DNA from: Polynucleobacter sp.
GTDB lineage: Bacteria; Pseudomonadota; Gammaproteobacteria; Burkholderiales; Burkholderiaceae
Assembly (NCBI RefSeq): GCF_030693775.1
Contig: NZ_JAUXZY010000003.1
Span: forward strand, 156,643 to 220,642
Length of the DNA stretch: 64,000 nucleotides
Reading direction: 5' to 3'
Below the pieces are notes generated by a model that saw only the letters and a list, made by a program, of their open reading frames with translations, was not told where the DNA came from and searched no databases. Within the stretch, counting starts at the first letter, position 1; each line of letters begins with the position of its first letter. The translations under genes and the position numbers were made by a program. Below are positions 40,033 to 48,367 of the stretch, piece after piece.

Positions 40033-41331
40033 ATGTTTGCTGCCATTGCCCGCCTTTTTGTACTCTTAGCGTGTTCCTTTGCCTTGTATTCGCTGACTCT
40101 GTCGGCATGGGGTCATTGGGTTGCACTTGGCATTGCGCTTACTGTTTTAGCTATTCCGCTGGGGTATTTCTACCTCAAGTTATCGACTCTCAAGAAATAT
40201 GTTCAAGCCGATGAATTGGAGAGTCTGCCTGCGGCTAGCGGCTTCTTGGAGGACCTCTTTTTTCGTTTGCAACGCTATGTCAAGGCGATCAAGCAGCGCA
40301 TTTTTGAAGTCGAGCGTCAGCACCAACGGTTTATTGAGGCCTTTCAGGCCTCACCCAATGGCATCGTGATGCTTGATAGTCAAGATCAAATTGAGTGGTG
40401 TAACGCCATTGCCGAACGTTTTTTTGGGCTGAACTTCAAGCGCGATGCGTTGCAGCGCATTAATTATCTGTTCCGTAATCCCGACTTTATTCAATACTTG
40501 AGCGCTCGTAAGTTTGAAGAGCCTTTGGTGATTGAAAAAATGGGTCCTGGCTCCAATCTTAGCCTTCGAATTCAGGCGTTCCCGTTTGCGGATAACAGGC
40601 GTTTACTGTTAGCTCAAGACGTGACTGACTTATATAAAGCGGAGGCGATGCGCCGTGACTTCGTGGCAAACGTCTCTCACGAAATGCGCACGCCACTGAC
40701 TGTGATGATGGGTTTTTTAGAAACCGTCCAGACAATTGATTTGACGCCAGCCCAAAAAGCAGAGTATCTCGAGCTCATGATGGCCCAAGGTCGCCGCATG
40801 AAAAGCTTGGTTGAGGATTTGCTCACCTTAGCCAATCTAGAGGCGAATTCCTTGCCTGTCTTGCAGGACTCGGTGAATGTAGCTGATTCTGCATTTCCAT
40901 TATTAAGAAATGATGCCGAGGCCTTATCGCAGGGCGCCCATCAAATCCGCTTCGATGCAGAGTCAACCCAATTGCTCATGGGTAACGAGCATGAATTAAT
41001 GTCGGCCTTTGGTAATTTGATTTCAAATGCCATTCGCTATACACCCGACGGCGGAGAGATTATGGTGCAGTGGGGCGTTAATTCCAATGGGCAGGGTGTA
41101 TTTTCGGTTCGGGATACCGGCCCCGGCATTAGTGCTGAGCATTTACCACGTTTAACTGAGCGCTTTTACCGGGTTGATCGCAGTCGCTCGCGCGATACGG
41201 GTGGTACTGGACTGGGTCTAGCGATCGTCAAGCACATTGCTAGTCGGCATCAAGCTCAGCTCTTGATTGAGAGTGTGCCCGGATCCGGCAGTCAATTTAC
41301 CTTGCTTTTCCCTTCGGAGCGAATTGTTTAA
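40033..41331 (+). CDS. phoR: Phosphate regulon sensor histidine kinase PhoR
   Basis: Membrane sensor kinase that phosphorylates PhoB under phosphate limitation. The 432 residues contain two N-terminal TM helices (about 5-24 and 27-50) with almost no periplasmic loop, a PAS domain (about 98-200), HisKA with phosphoacceptor His 216 in ANVSHEMRTPLT, and a HATPase domain with NLISNAIRYTPDGG, RDTGPGIS and GGTGLGLAIVKHI. The last 35 bp overlap the convergent ppk1 gene. Confidence 0.95.
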   Translation: MFAAIARLFVLLACSFALYSLTLSAWGHWVALGIALTVLAIPLGYFYLKLSTLKKYVQADELESLPAASGFLEDLFFRLQRYVKAIKQRIFEVERQHQRFIEAFQASPNGIVMLDSQDQIEWCNAIAERFFGLNFKRDALQRINYLFRNPDFIQYLSARKFEEPLVIEKMGPGSNLSLRIQAFPFADNRRLLLAQDVTDLYKAEAMRRDFVANVSHEMRTPLTVMMGFLETVQTIDLTPAQKAEYLELMMAQGRRMKSLVEDLLTLANLEANSLPVLQDSVNVADSAFPLLRNDAEALSQGAHQIRFDAESTQLLMGNEHELMSAFGNLISNAIRYTPDGGEIMVQWGVNSNGQGVFSVRDTGPGISAEHLPRLTERFYRVDRSRSRDTGGTGLGLAIVKHIASRHQAQLLIESVPGSGSQFTLLFPSERIV

Positions 41332-43420
41332 TCAGTTCTAACTGCGCAATGACTGGAGCCTGATTTGCCCGGGGTTTTACTTGTTGATAGCTGCCATCGG
41401 AATTCATTTTCCATGCGGTGGCATTATCTTTAAGTAGCAACTTTAGACCTTCCAAGATAACCCGTTTTTTTAGCGCCCGATCTTTGACCGGAAATGCCAC
41501 TTCAACCCGTCTAAGTAGATTGCGATCCATCCAGTCGGCGCTTGAGAGATGCACGGACTCTTTACCGGCTGCATAAAAATAGTAGATGCGGTGGTGCTCT
41601 AAGAAGCGGCCAATAATGGAGCGCACGCTTATGTTGTCCGATAGGCCCTTGACCCCAGGTTGTAGGGCGCAAACACCGCGCACAATCAGCTGGATCTTCA
41701 CGCCTGCTTGGGATGCCTTATAGAGTTCTGTAATGATGGTTGGCTCAAGCAAGGCATTCATTTTGGCGATGATGAGGGCTTTTTTTCCTGCTTTGGCTGC
41801 TTTTGCTTCGGCACGAATATGCGCAATCAGCTCATCTAGTAGGGTAAAGGGCGATTCCCATAGCTCGCGGGTTTCCAGGTGTAAGGCTGTACCAGTGAGC
41901 TGCTGAAACACAAGGTGCACATCATTGGTAATGGATTCATCGCAGGTCATGAGACCAAAATCGGTATAGAGTTTGGCTGTTTTTGGATGGTAGTTTCCAG
42001 TTCCCAAATGTACATACCGAACCAGTTGCGACTTATTTTTCTTGCCGGCTATTTTCTCGCGCCGAACTACTAGTAGCATTTTGGCATGGCATTTATGACC
42101 AACGACGCCATACACCACATGGGCGCCAACGCTCTCTAATTTAGCGGCCCAGTTGATATTGGTTTGCTCATCAAATCGCGCAAAGAGCTCCAGTACAACC
42201 GTTACTTCTTTACCATTGCGCGCTGCTTGAATGAGTGCGTCCATTACCGGGGAATCATCACCCGTTCGGTAAACGGTTTGCTTAATGGCCAATACATCCG
42301 GATCATTGGAGGCTTCGCGCAATAACTGTAATACAGGCTCAAAGCTCTCATAAGGGTGGTGCAATAAGATATCACCTTGGCGAATTTTCTCAATGATGGA
42401 ATCGTCCGGATCAGTCGAATCTTGCTGACCTGGCTTGGTCAAGCCGAATGAGGATTTGGGGCGGTATAGGGCAAATTTGAGTTCGGGCTTATCGACCAGA
42501 TCAGGCACCTGTGATAAACGCATTAAATTTACTGGACCATCTATCCGGTAGCAATCTTGTGGCTCAAGGCCGTTCTCCTTGCGCAGCCGCTCCACCAGGG
42601 CATGGGGTGTCTCGACCGATGTTTCTAGGCGTACCGCATCGCCTAGGTGGCGGGTTGGTAATTCACCTTGCAGAGCCTTACGCAGATCAGTTACTTCATC
42701 ATCGGATACAAACAATTCCGAATTACGAGTAACACGAAATGGGTGGCACTCAAGAATACTTAAACCTGGAAAGAGGCTACCCACAAACTTTTGTACAAAC
42801 GAGGAGAGGAGCACAAAGCCGTAATCGGATTTGGCCAGATGTTTTGGCATATGAATGACGCGCGGCAGAGCTCGCGGTGCTTGGACAACGGCTAGGCGAG
42901 CCCGCCTACCAAACGCATCTTTTCCGTCTAAGGAAACAATAAAATTTAAGCTCTTATTGGCTACCTTTGGAAATGGATGCGCTGGATCCAGTGCAATCGG
43001 AGTCAGTAGCGGTAGCAATTCAGTGCGAAAGATGCCGTGTGCCCACTTTTCTTGCTCTGGCGTCCAGTCTTTGGCGAAAATAAATTGAATGCCAGCGTCT
43101 TCTAGTTGCGGTTGTATGGTGTTATTAAATACTGCATATTGCCGCGCAACTAATGTGTGGGCATATTCTGTTACTTTGTCGTATGTCTCGGCAATACTGA
43201 GGCCATCGGCTTCGGTTTTCTTGGGGTCGATTTGCAATTGCTCCTTGAGTCCAGCAACACGCACCTCAAAGAATTCATCTAGATTGCTTGACACGATTCC
43301 CAAAAAGCGTAAACGCTCTAAGAGGGGGTTGGCGGGATCCTCAGCCTGAGCCAGTACTCGGGAATTGAATTCCAAAATACCGATTTCTCGATTCAGAAGG
43401 GGAATGGCCATTTTTGTCAT
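41297..43420 (-). CDS. ppk1: Polyphosphate kinase 1
   Basis: Reversibly makes polyphosphate from ATP. The 707 residues have all PPK1 domains: the N-terminal region beginning LLNREIGILEFNSRVL, the central H domain, and two catalytic C domains. The autophosphorylated His 445 is seen in GHKCHAKMLL, and ARFDEQTNINWA is a conserved active-site stretch. An ATG at 43411 (MAIPLL) is an alternative start. It is divergent from ppx, with Pho-box-like half sites between them. Confidence 0.96.
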   Translation of the reverse strand: MTKMAIPLLNREIGILEFNSRVLAQAEDPANPLLERLRFLGIVSSNLDEFFEVRVAGLKEQLQIDPKKTEADGLSIAETYDKVTEYAHTLVARQYAVFNNTIQPQLEDAGIQFIFAKDWTPEQEKWAHGIFRTELLPLLTPIALDPAHPFPKVANKSLNFIVSLDGKDAFGRRARLAVVQAPRALPRVIHMPKHLAKSDYGFVLLSSFVQKFVGSLFPGLSILECHPFRVTRNSELFVSDDEVTDLRKALQGELPTRHLGDAVRLETSVETPHALVERLRKENGLEPQDCYRIDGPVNLMRLSQVPDLVDKPELKFALYRPKSSFGLTKPGQQDSTDPDDSIIEKIRQGDILLHHPYESFEPVLQLLREASNDPDVLAIKQTVYRTGDDSPVMDALIQAARNGKEVTVVLELFARFDEQTNINWAAKLESVGAHVVYGVVGHKCHAKMLLVVRREKIAGKKNKSQLVRYVHLGTGNYHPKTAKLYTDFGLMTCDESITNDVHLVFQQLTGTALHLETRELWESPFTLLDELIAHIRAEAKAAKAGKKALIIAKMNALLEPTIITELYKASQAGVKIQLIVRGVCALQPGVKGLSDNISVRSIIGRFLEHHRIYYFYAAGKESVHLSSADWMDRNLLRRVEVAFPVKDRALKKRVILEGLKLLLKDNATAWKMNSDGSYQQVKPRANQAPVIAQLELIKQFAPKGKAR

Positions 43421-43447
43421 GAATAGCCTATGTTATGCCACCTTTAT

Positions 43448-43476
43448 ATTTCAGTAATGTGTCATTTGGATTGCAT
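43448..43476. promoter_or_regulatory. Pho-box-like half-site array between ppk1 and ppx
   Basis: Three 7-mers spaced 11 bp apart, ATTTCAG-TAAT-GTGTCAT-TTGG-ATTGCAT, resemble overlapping PhoB boxes on the + strand; each adjacent pair matches CTGTCAT at 10 of 14 positions. TAGTAT at 43489-43494 is a possible -10 for ppx. The rest of this divergent gap shows nothing else clear. Confidence 0.45.
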
Positions 43477-43540
43477 ACAATAAGCCTTTAGTATCTGTGG
43501 TATTCCCCTGTTAAAGCCGATCCATTTGAAAGAAAAGACC

Positions 43541-45049
43541 GTGACAACCCCGACTGATGGCTATGTTGCTGCCGTTGACCTAGGCTCGAACAGCTTTCGC
43601 ATGCTGATTGCGCAGGTGGTCAATACGCCTTCGGGGACCCAGCTTCGGCCGATTGATACCCTTAGGGAGTCCGTTCGGCTAGCGGCCGGCCTCACGGATA
43701 AGAAGCTGTTGGGTCACGAAGCTTATGAGCGGGGCATATCGGCCATTGGACGCTTTGGCGAGCGTTTAAGGGGCTTTGATTTGGCCCAGGTGCGGGCGGT
43801 AGCAACCAATACCTTGCGGGTTGCACGTAATTCAGCGGATTTCATCAAAGACGCTGAAAAAGCCTTGGGTTTCCCGATTGAGGTCATTGCAGGAGTAGAG
43901 GAGGCTCGTCTGATTTATATTGGGGCCGCCCATGAGGTATCCCCAGTCCAGGGCAATCGACTGGTTGTTGATATTGGTGGTGGCTCAACCGAACTCATCA
44001 TCGGTGAAGGGTACAAGCCCAAGTTGATGGAGAGCCTCTATATCGGCTGCGTTTCCCATAGCATGCGTTTTTTCCCTAAAGGGGAGATTGATGCTCACGC
44101 GTTCAAAGAGGCCGAGCTCACCGCCCGCCGTGAAATCCAAGTCATAGCGGAACCGTTTGTAAAGCAAGGCTGGAAACAGGCCATTGGGTCGTCTGGCACT
44201 GCGCGCGCTTTAGCCGACATCATTGCTCAAATGGGGTATGGCAATGCTCCCAAAGGTTTTATTACCAAAGCTGCCTTGAAGGCGATGAAGCAGGATTTAT
44301 TGCGCTTTGAGCACACCAGTCAGATTTCGGTGCCTGGGCTCAAGGATGACCGCCGCATCGTATGGCCGGGTGGCTTGGCAATTATGCTGGCGGTGTTTGA
44401 GGAGTTAGGTATTGAGCTAATGGAGGTAACCGATGCAGCCCTCCGGGTTGGCGTTCTCTATGATCTGTTAGGCCGATCACAACACCACGATATGCGTTTT
44501 GTCACGGTGGAGCAGTTCATGGACCGATATTCCATTGATCGGCAGCAAGCTAAGCGGGTGGGTAATTTAGCAACTAATTTTTTATCGCAGTTGCCTGTCC
44601 TTGATAAAGAAGCCAGAGTGAATAACTTAGTATTAATTGAGTGGGCCGCCAATCTTCACGAAATCGGCTTATCGATTTCCCACAACAGCTATCACAAGCA
44701 TTCAGCCTACATTGCAGCGAATGCCGATATGCCTGGCTTTTCAAAAAATGATCAACTTCGCCTAGCTACCTTGCTCGTAGGTCACACCGGCAAACTCGGT
44801 AAGCTGGCTAGCAATACCCAATTCTTAGATTGGCGCATGCTGTTTGCCTTACGTCTCGCTCAATTGCTTTGCCGTGGTCGAAGCGATGCCCAATTGCCCG
44901 AGGTGAGCATCAGTGAGTCAGGCGCCGGTTTCACCGTCAGTATTAAACGGAGTTGGTTAGAAAATCACCCACTGACTGAATTCAGCCTCCGCAAAGAGGC
45001 TGCAGAGTGGGAGCGGATTGGCAGGCCCTATCAAATCGAGCTAATCTGA
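43541..45049 (+). CDS. ppx: Exopolyphosphatase / guanosine pentaphosphate phosphohydrolase
   Basis: Removes terminal phosphate from polyphosphate and may hydrolyse pppGpp. ASKHA-fold protein of about 502 residues: N-terminal VAAVDLGSNSFRMLIAQV and VVDIGGGSTELIIGEG phosphate loops, then a C-terminal HD-like domain (about 310-500) with EWAANLHEIGLSISH. The GTG at 43541 follows the purine-rich GAAAGAAAAG; a TTG at 43526 is an alternative. Pairing with ppk1 gives a full synthesis-degradation switch. Confidence 0.95.
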   Translation: MTTPTDGYVAAVDLGSNSFRMLIAQVVNTPSGTQLRPIDTLRESVRLAAGLTDKKLLGHEAYERGISAIGRFGERLRGFDLAQVRAVATNTLRVARNSADFIKDAEKALGFPIEVIAGVEEARLIYIGAAHEVSPVQGNRLVVDIGGGSTELIIGEGYKPKLMESLYIGCVSHSMRFFPKGEIDAHAFKEAELTARREIQVIAEPFVKQGWKQAIGSSGTARALADIIAQMGYGNAPKGFITKAALKAMKQDLLRFEHTSQISVPGLKDDRRIVWPGGLAIMLAVFEELGIELMEVTDAALRVGVLYDLLGRSQHHDMRFVTVEQFMDRYSIDRQQAKRVGNLATNFLSQLPVLDKEARVNNLVLIEWAANLHEIGLSISHNSYHKHSAYIAANADMPGFSKNDQLRLATLLVGHTGKLGKLASNTQFLDWRMLFALRLAQLLCRGRSDAQLPEVSISESGAGFTVSIKRSWLENHPLTEFSLRKEAAEWERIGRPYQIELI

Positions 45050-45075
45050 TTTAGCCCGCGACTGAAGCCCCCAGT

Positions 45076-45999
45076 TTATTTGCCCAAAAAATGCTTGGCA
45101 TAGCGGGGATTGATTTCCGATAAGCGCAACATCGTTAATAGATCGGCAGTATTAAAGTCCGGATCCCAAGCTGGTGCACTGCAAATTTTTGCCCCCAGCT
45201 TCAGGTAACCTTTAATCAATGGGGGCGCCTCCACCTCAAGTCCACCATTAAGGCGAGCGAGCGGCAATGGTACTTTTGGAAAGCCATGGCATTCAATTGG
45301 CGCCATTTGATCGGCACTCAGTCCGTTGTAGAGGCTAGCAGCAAAGTGGCCGCCATCGGACATCGGGATACTAGCGCAGCCCAACATGATTTCATAATTG
45401 TTTTTCAGCATGTATTCAGCAAGGCCACTCCACAGAGCCATGATCACGGCACCGGAACGGTAGTCTTGGTGTACGCAAGAACGACCTACTTCAACCATCT
45501 TGGGGCGTAAATGCTCCAAACGGGAAAGATCAAATTCGGAATCTGAATAGAGCTTACCGATTTCTTGGGCTTTATGAGGCGGTAGAACCCGGTAGGTACC
45601 CACAACTCGTAAGGTGTCTTGATCGCGAATGATCAGGTGGTCGCAATAGGCATCAAACTCATCAACGTCTAGACCTTCTGCATTTGGCGAAAGTGTAGCA
45701 CCCATCTCCTCTGCGAATACCTTAAAGCGCAAGCGCTGCGCCTCTTGAATTTCACCCGCATCTTTAGCCCACGATACCTGCAGTGCAGGACGCTTTGATT
45801 TGCTAACTGGGCGGGCAATTTCAGGGGTGGACTGCAATTCAGCCCGGGTACGCTGGGCAAATGCTTTACCAAATAAACGCTTAGCAATTTTTCTGGAAAG
45901 CAATTTTTTAATTGGATGGATTTTTTTCTTGCGCTCTACGGTCGTCGTGCTTTTAAAAAACACATCGAATGGAGCGAATGGATTGGGCATGTCTGACAT
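45076..45999 (-). CDS. olsB: OlsB-type N-acyltransferase (ornithine lipid synthesis candidate)
   Basis: A GNAT-fold protein of 307 residues in the OlsB/hemolysin-like family, which attaches a 3-hydroxy fatty acyl group to ornithine to make lyso-ornithine lipid. Seen: AQRLRFKVFAEEMGA, the DEFDAYCDHLIIRD strand, VVGTYRVLPP, EVGRSCVHQDYR and LMLGCASIPMSDGG-like text (IMLGCASIPM). An unusual ~70-residue basic N-terminal extension precedes the domain. The same family includes broader N-acyltransferases, but an acyltransferase of the OlsA type nearby supports the ornithine-lipid reading. Last gene of the probable plcP operon. Confidence 0.8.
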   Translation of the reverse strand: MSDMPNPFAPFDVFFKSTTTVERKKKIHPIKKLLSRKIAKRLFGKAFAQRTRAELQSTPEIARPVSKSKRPALQVSWAKDAGEIQEAQRLRFKVFAEEMGATLSPNAEGLDVDEFDAYCDHLIIRDQDTLRVVGTYRVLPPHKAQEIGKLYSDSEFDLSRLEHLRPKMVEVGRSCVHQDYRSGAVIMALWSGLAEYMLKNNYEIMLGCASIPMSDGGHFAASLYNGLSADQMAPIECHGFPKVPLPLARLNGGLEVEAPPLIKGYLKLGAKICSAPAWDPDFNTADLLTMLRLSEINPRYAKHFLGK

Positions 46000-46038
46000 A
46001 GAAAACCTTATAAAAGTAGAATTAACTGTAAATTGCGT

Positions 46039-46446
46039 TTATGACAGTTTGGTGAAGAGTGGGAGGCATACGCAGAGCCATAAAATAAAGGAGATAAGCA
46101 GCGCTAGCATCACCGCGGCAGAGCCAAAATCCTTGGCGCGTTTGGATAAATCATGGTGCTCAAAGGAGATGCGATCGATCGCCGCCTCAACGCTGGAATT
46201 GAGTAATTCGATTGCCATCACGAGCACAAGGGAGCAAATTAAAATGGCCTTTTCAAAGAGCGATACCGGCAATACAAGTGCAATGGGTGTCAGCAATACA
46301 AACAGAGTCAGCTCTTGTCGAAACGCACTTTCTTCTTTAAAAGCAAATACCAACCCATGCCACGAGTTTTTCGCAGCATGCCATGCACGAACCAATCCGC
46401 GATTGCCTTTGTGCGGATTTTGATCAATGTGGTAAGTATTTTTCAA
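46039..46446 (-). CDS. dgkA: Diacylglycerol kinase
   Basis: Small integral-membrane kinase (135 residues) that returns diacylglycerol to phosphatidic acid. After ~25 polar residues come the amphipathic region SWHGLVFAFKEESAFRQE, three TM helices, and the active-site run IELLNSSVEAAIDRIS with KRAKDFGSAAV, as in DgkA. Its place between the glycosyltransferase and the acyltransferase fits a need to handle diacylglycerol released by PlcP. 17 bp separate it from the glycosyltransferase gene. Confidence 0.94.
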   Translation of the reverse strand: MKNTYHIDQNPHKGNRGLVRAWHAAKNSWHGLVFAFKEESAFRQELTLFVLLTPIALVLPVSLFEKAILICSLVLVMAIELLNSSVEAAIDRISFEHHDLSKRAKDFGSAAVMLALLISFILWLCVCLPLFTKLS

Positions 46447-46463
46447 TTAAAAACTCGATTTTC

Positions 46464-47492
46464 TTAAGCTAGGGCAGTGCGGTGTACCGCAGCGCTTACT
46501 ACGGGCTTTAAGTGCCTTGCAAACTGCTCCGTCGAAGCTCTCCAGGAAAAGCGCTCGGCATGTGCCCTCGCTACTTCACGCGGAATCTTGAGGGCGGCTA
46601 GGCAGGCAGTGCGTAAATCCTCATTCATTGCGCCTGCAGGAGAGTCGCCAAGTACATCAATGGGGCCAGTAACGGGGTAGGCTGCCACTGGGGTACCGCA
46701 GGCCATGGCCTCTAGCAAGACCAAGCCAAACGTATCTGTTTTGCTCGGAAAGACAAAGACATCCGCGGCTGCGTAGACCTTGGCTAATTCAGGCTGATTT
46801 AAAACGCCTAAATAATTGACATTCGGATATTGCTGCTTGATTTTCGCCATGGCAGGGCCATCGCCCACGACCCATTTTGAGCCGGGTAGATCAATCTCTA
46901 AGAATGCATTGATGTTCTTTTCAATGGCAACCCGACCCACGTATAAGAAAATCGGGTGGGCTGAATTGAGGGCCTTTGACTCTTGCATATGAAACACCTC
47001 AGTGTCTACCCCGCGAGACCACAGAACAACATTGGTAAAGCCAAATTTCTCCAGATCATCTTTGACGACGATGGTAGGCGCCATGACTGCCATCGATGGG
47101 CCATGAAACCAACGCAAAAACGCATAGGTCCACGCGATTGGAATACCGGTGCGCGCATGAACGTATTCTGGAAAGCGTGTGTGGTATGCGGTAGAGAAGG
47201 GCAGGCGGTTGCGCACTGCGTAAGCCCGTGCGGATAAACCAAGGGGACCTTCAGTAGCAATATGAATTGCATCGGGTTCAAAATCCTTGATTTTGCGTGC
47301 TACACCTTTACCGGGAAATAGCGATAAAGAGATATCCGGATAGGTAGGGCAAGGAATCGTTTTAAATTGCTTGGGCGTAATCATCTCAATCTCATGTCCC
47401 ATTAGCCGTAGTTCATGGCAGGTTTGCTTGAGGGTACGAACAACTCCATTGACCTGGGGTTCCCAGGCGTCGGTTACGATCATTATTTTCAT
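46464..47492 (-). CDS. agt: GT4 glycosyltransferase, candidate diacylglycerol glycosyltransferase
   Basis: A 342-residue GT-B glycosyltransferase with VTDAWEPQVNGVVRTL at the N-terminus, IHIATEGPLGLSAR, SRGVDTEVF, LYVGRVAIEKNI and the EX7E-type DTFGLVLLEAMACGTPVAA. Members adjacent to PlcP in other proteobacteria (Agt) transfer glucose or glucuronic acid to diacylglycerol, making phosphorus-free glycolipids under phosphate starvation. The 4-bp overlap with plcP supports this. Alternative: a mannosyl or surface-glycan transferase; the sugar donor cannot be told from sequence. Confidence 0.75.
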   Translation of the reverse strand: MKIMIVTDAWEPQVNGVVRTLKQTCHELRLMGHEIEMITPKQFKTIPCPTYPDISLSLFPGKGVARKIKDFEPDAIHIATEGPLGLSARAYAVRNRLPFSTAYHTRFPEYVHARTGIPIAWTYAFLRWFHGPSMAVMAPTIVVKDDLEKFGFTNVVLWSRGVDTEVFHMQESKALNSAHPIFLYVGRVAIEKNINAFLEIDLPGSKWVVGDGPAMAKIKQQYPNVNYLGVLNQPELAKVYAAADVFVFPSKTDTFGLVLLEAMACGTPVAAYPVTGPIDVLGDSPAGAMNEDLRTACLAALKIPREVARAHAERFSWRASTEQFARHLKPVVSAAVHRTALA

Positions 47493-48310
47493 ACTAGAGC
47501 CTCTTCAAGTGATGGGGTAATACGCGTTTGTGTATTTAACTGTTCGGCATTCGCGATGCTGGGAGCGGGATCCCCCAAGATGGTTTTCCAAAAGACGAGT
47601 TTGAGTTCGCCTTCGGTGGTTTCGACCAGGGCACTTAGGCTTTCGACCCAATCGCCGTCGTTGCAATAAATCAAACCATCGATTTCCCGAATTTCAGCTT
47701 TGTGAATATGCCCACAGACAACGCCATCGCAATTGCGCATGCGTGCTTCCCGGGCCATGATGTGCTCAAAGTCAGCAATGTAGCTGACCGCATTCTTCAC
47801 TTGGTGCTTTAAATACTGCGACAAAGACCAATACTGCAGACCCATTTTGATGCGCACCAAATTAAAGTAACGGTTCATGCACAAAATGAGGGAGTACAGG
47901 TTATCGCCGACGTAGGCCAGCCATTTAGCGTATTGCATTACGCCATCGAATAGATCGCCATGCGTAACCCAGAGCTTCTTGCCATCCACAGTGGTATGAA
48001 TAATCTCTTCCACCACCTGAATATCGCCAAAGGACATGCCAATGTATTGGCGTGCGCTTTCATCATGATTACCCGGAATAAAATACACATTGGCACCTTT
48101 ACGGGCTTTGCGCAGCAACTTCTGCACCACGTCATTGTGGGTTTGTGGCCAATAGATGGATTTCTTGAGGCGCCAACCATCGATAATGTCGCCCACCAAG
48201 TAAAAGGTGTCGGCTTCGTTGTGTTTTAAAAAATCGAGGAGGTAGTTCGCCTGGCAACCGGATGTACCCAGGTGCACGTCTGAAATCCAGATGGCTCGGT
48301 AGTGCGTCAT
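47489..48310 (-). CDS. plcP: PlcP-type metallophosphatase (phospholipid-remodelling candidate)
   Basis: A 273-residue calcineurin-like phosphoesterase of the LpxH/UDP-2,3-diacylglucosamine-hydrolase-like group. All metal motifs are present: DVHLG (11-15), GDIIDG (40-45), GNHDE (80-84), HGDLFDG (117-123) and GHIHK (200-204). The PlcP branch, paired with a GT4 gene, cleaves phosphatidylglycerol or phosphatidylethanolamine to diacylglycerol during phosphate limitation. Context (overlapping GT4, dgkA, ols genes, upstream Pho-box palindrome, pst-pho nearby) favours PlcP over LpxH. Confidence 0.8.
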   Translation of the reverse strand: MTHYRAIWISDVHLGTSGCQANYLLDFLKHNEADTFYLVGDIIDGWRLKKSIYWPQTHNDVVQKLLRKARKGANVYFIPGNHDESARQYIGMSFGDIQVVEEIIHTTVDGKKLWVTHGDLFDGVMQYAKWLAYVGDNLYSLILCMNRYFNLVRIKMGLQYWSLSQYLKHQVKNAVSYIADFEHIMAREARMRNCDGVVCGHIHKAEIREIDGLIYCNDGDWVESLSALVETTEGELKLVFWKTILGDPAPSIANAEQLNTQTRITPSLEEALV

Positions 48311-48345
48311 TGATGAGTATTAAGCCATCGCCATGTGTAGGCTTC

Positions 48346-48363
48346 ATGACAATTTGATGTCAT
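48346..48363. promoter_or_regulatory. Palindromic Pho-box-like element between plcP and olsA
   Basis: ATGACAATTTGATGTCAT is an inverted repeat (ATGACA-N6-TGTCAT). Read on the - strand it is ATGACAT-CAAA-TTGTCAT, 11 of 14 matches to the two PhoB half sites, facing plcP; on the + strand it matches 10 of 14, facing olsA. It lies in a 57-bp divergent gap. No -10 is obvious at the classical spacing on either strand. Confidence 0.6.
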
Positions 48364-48367
48364 TTTT

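Noticed and set aside
46039..46055. CTGTCAT half site at the end of dgkA, upstream of olsB
   Set aside because: It is a single perfect half site made by the last codons of dgkA; the partner position 11 bp on does not match, so it is not a Pho box.
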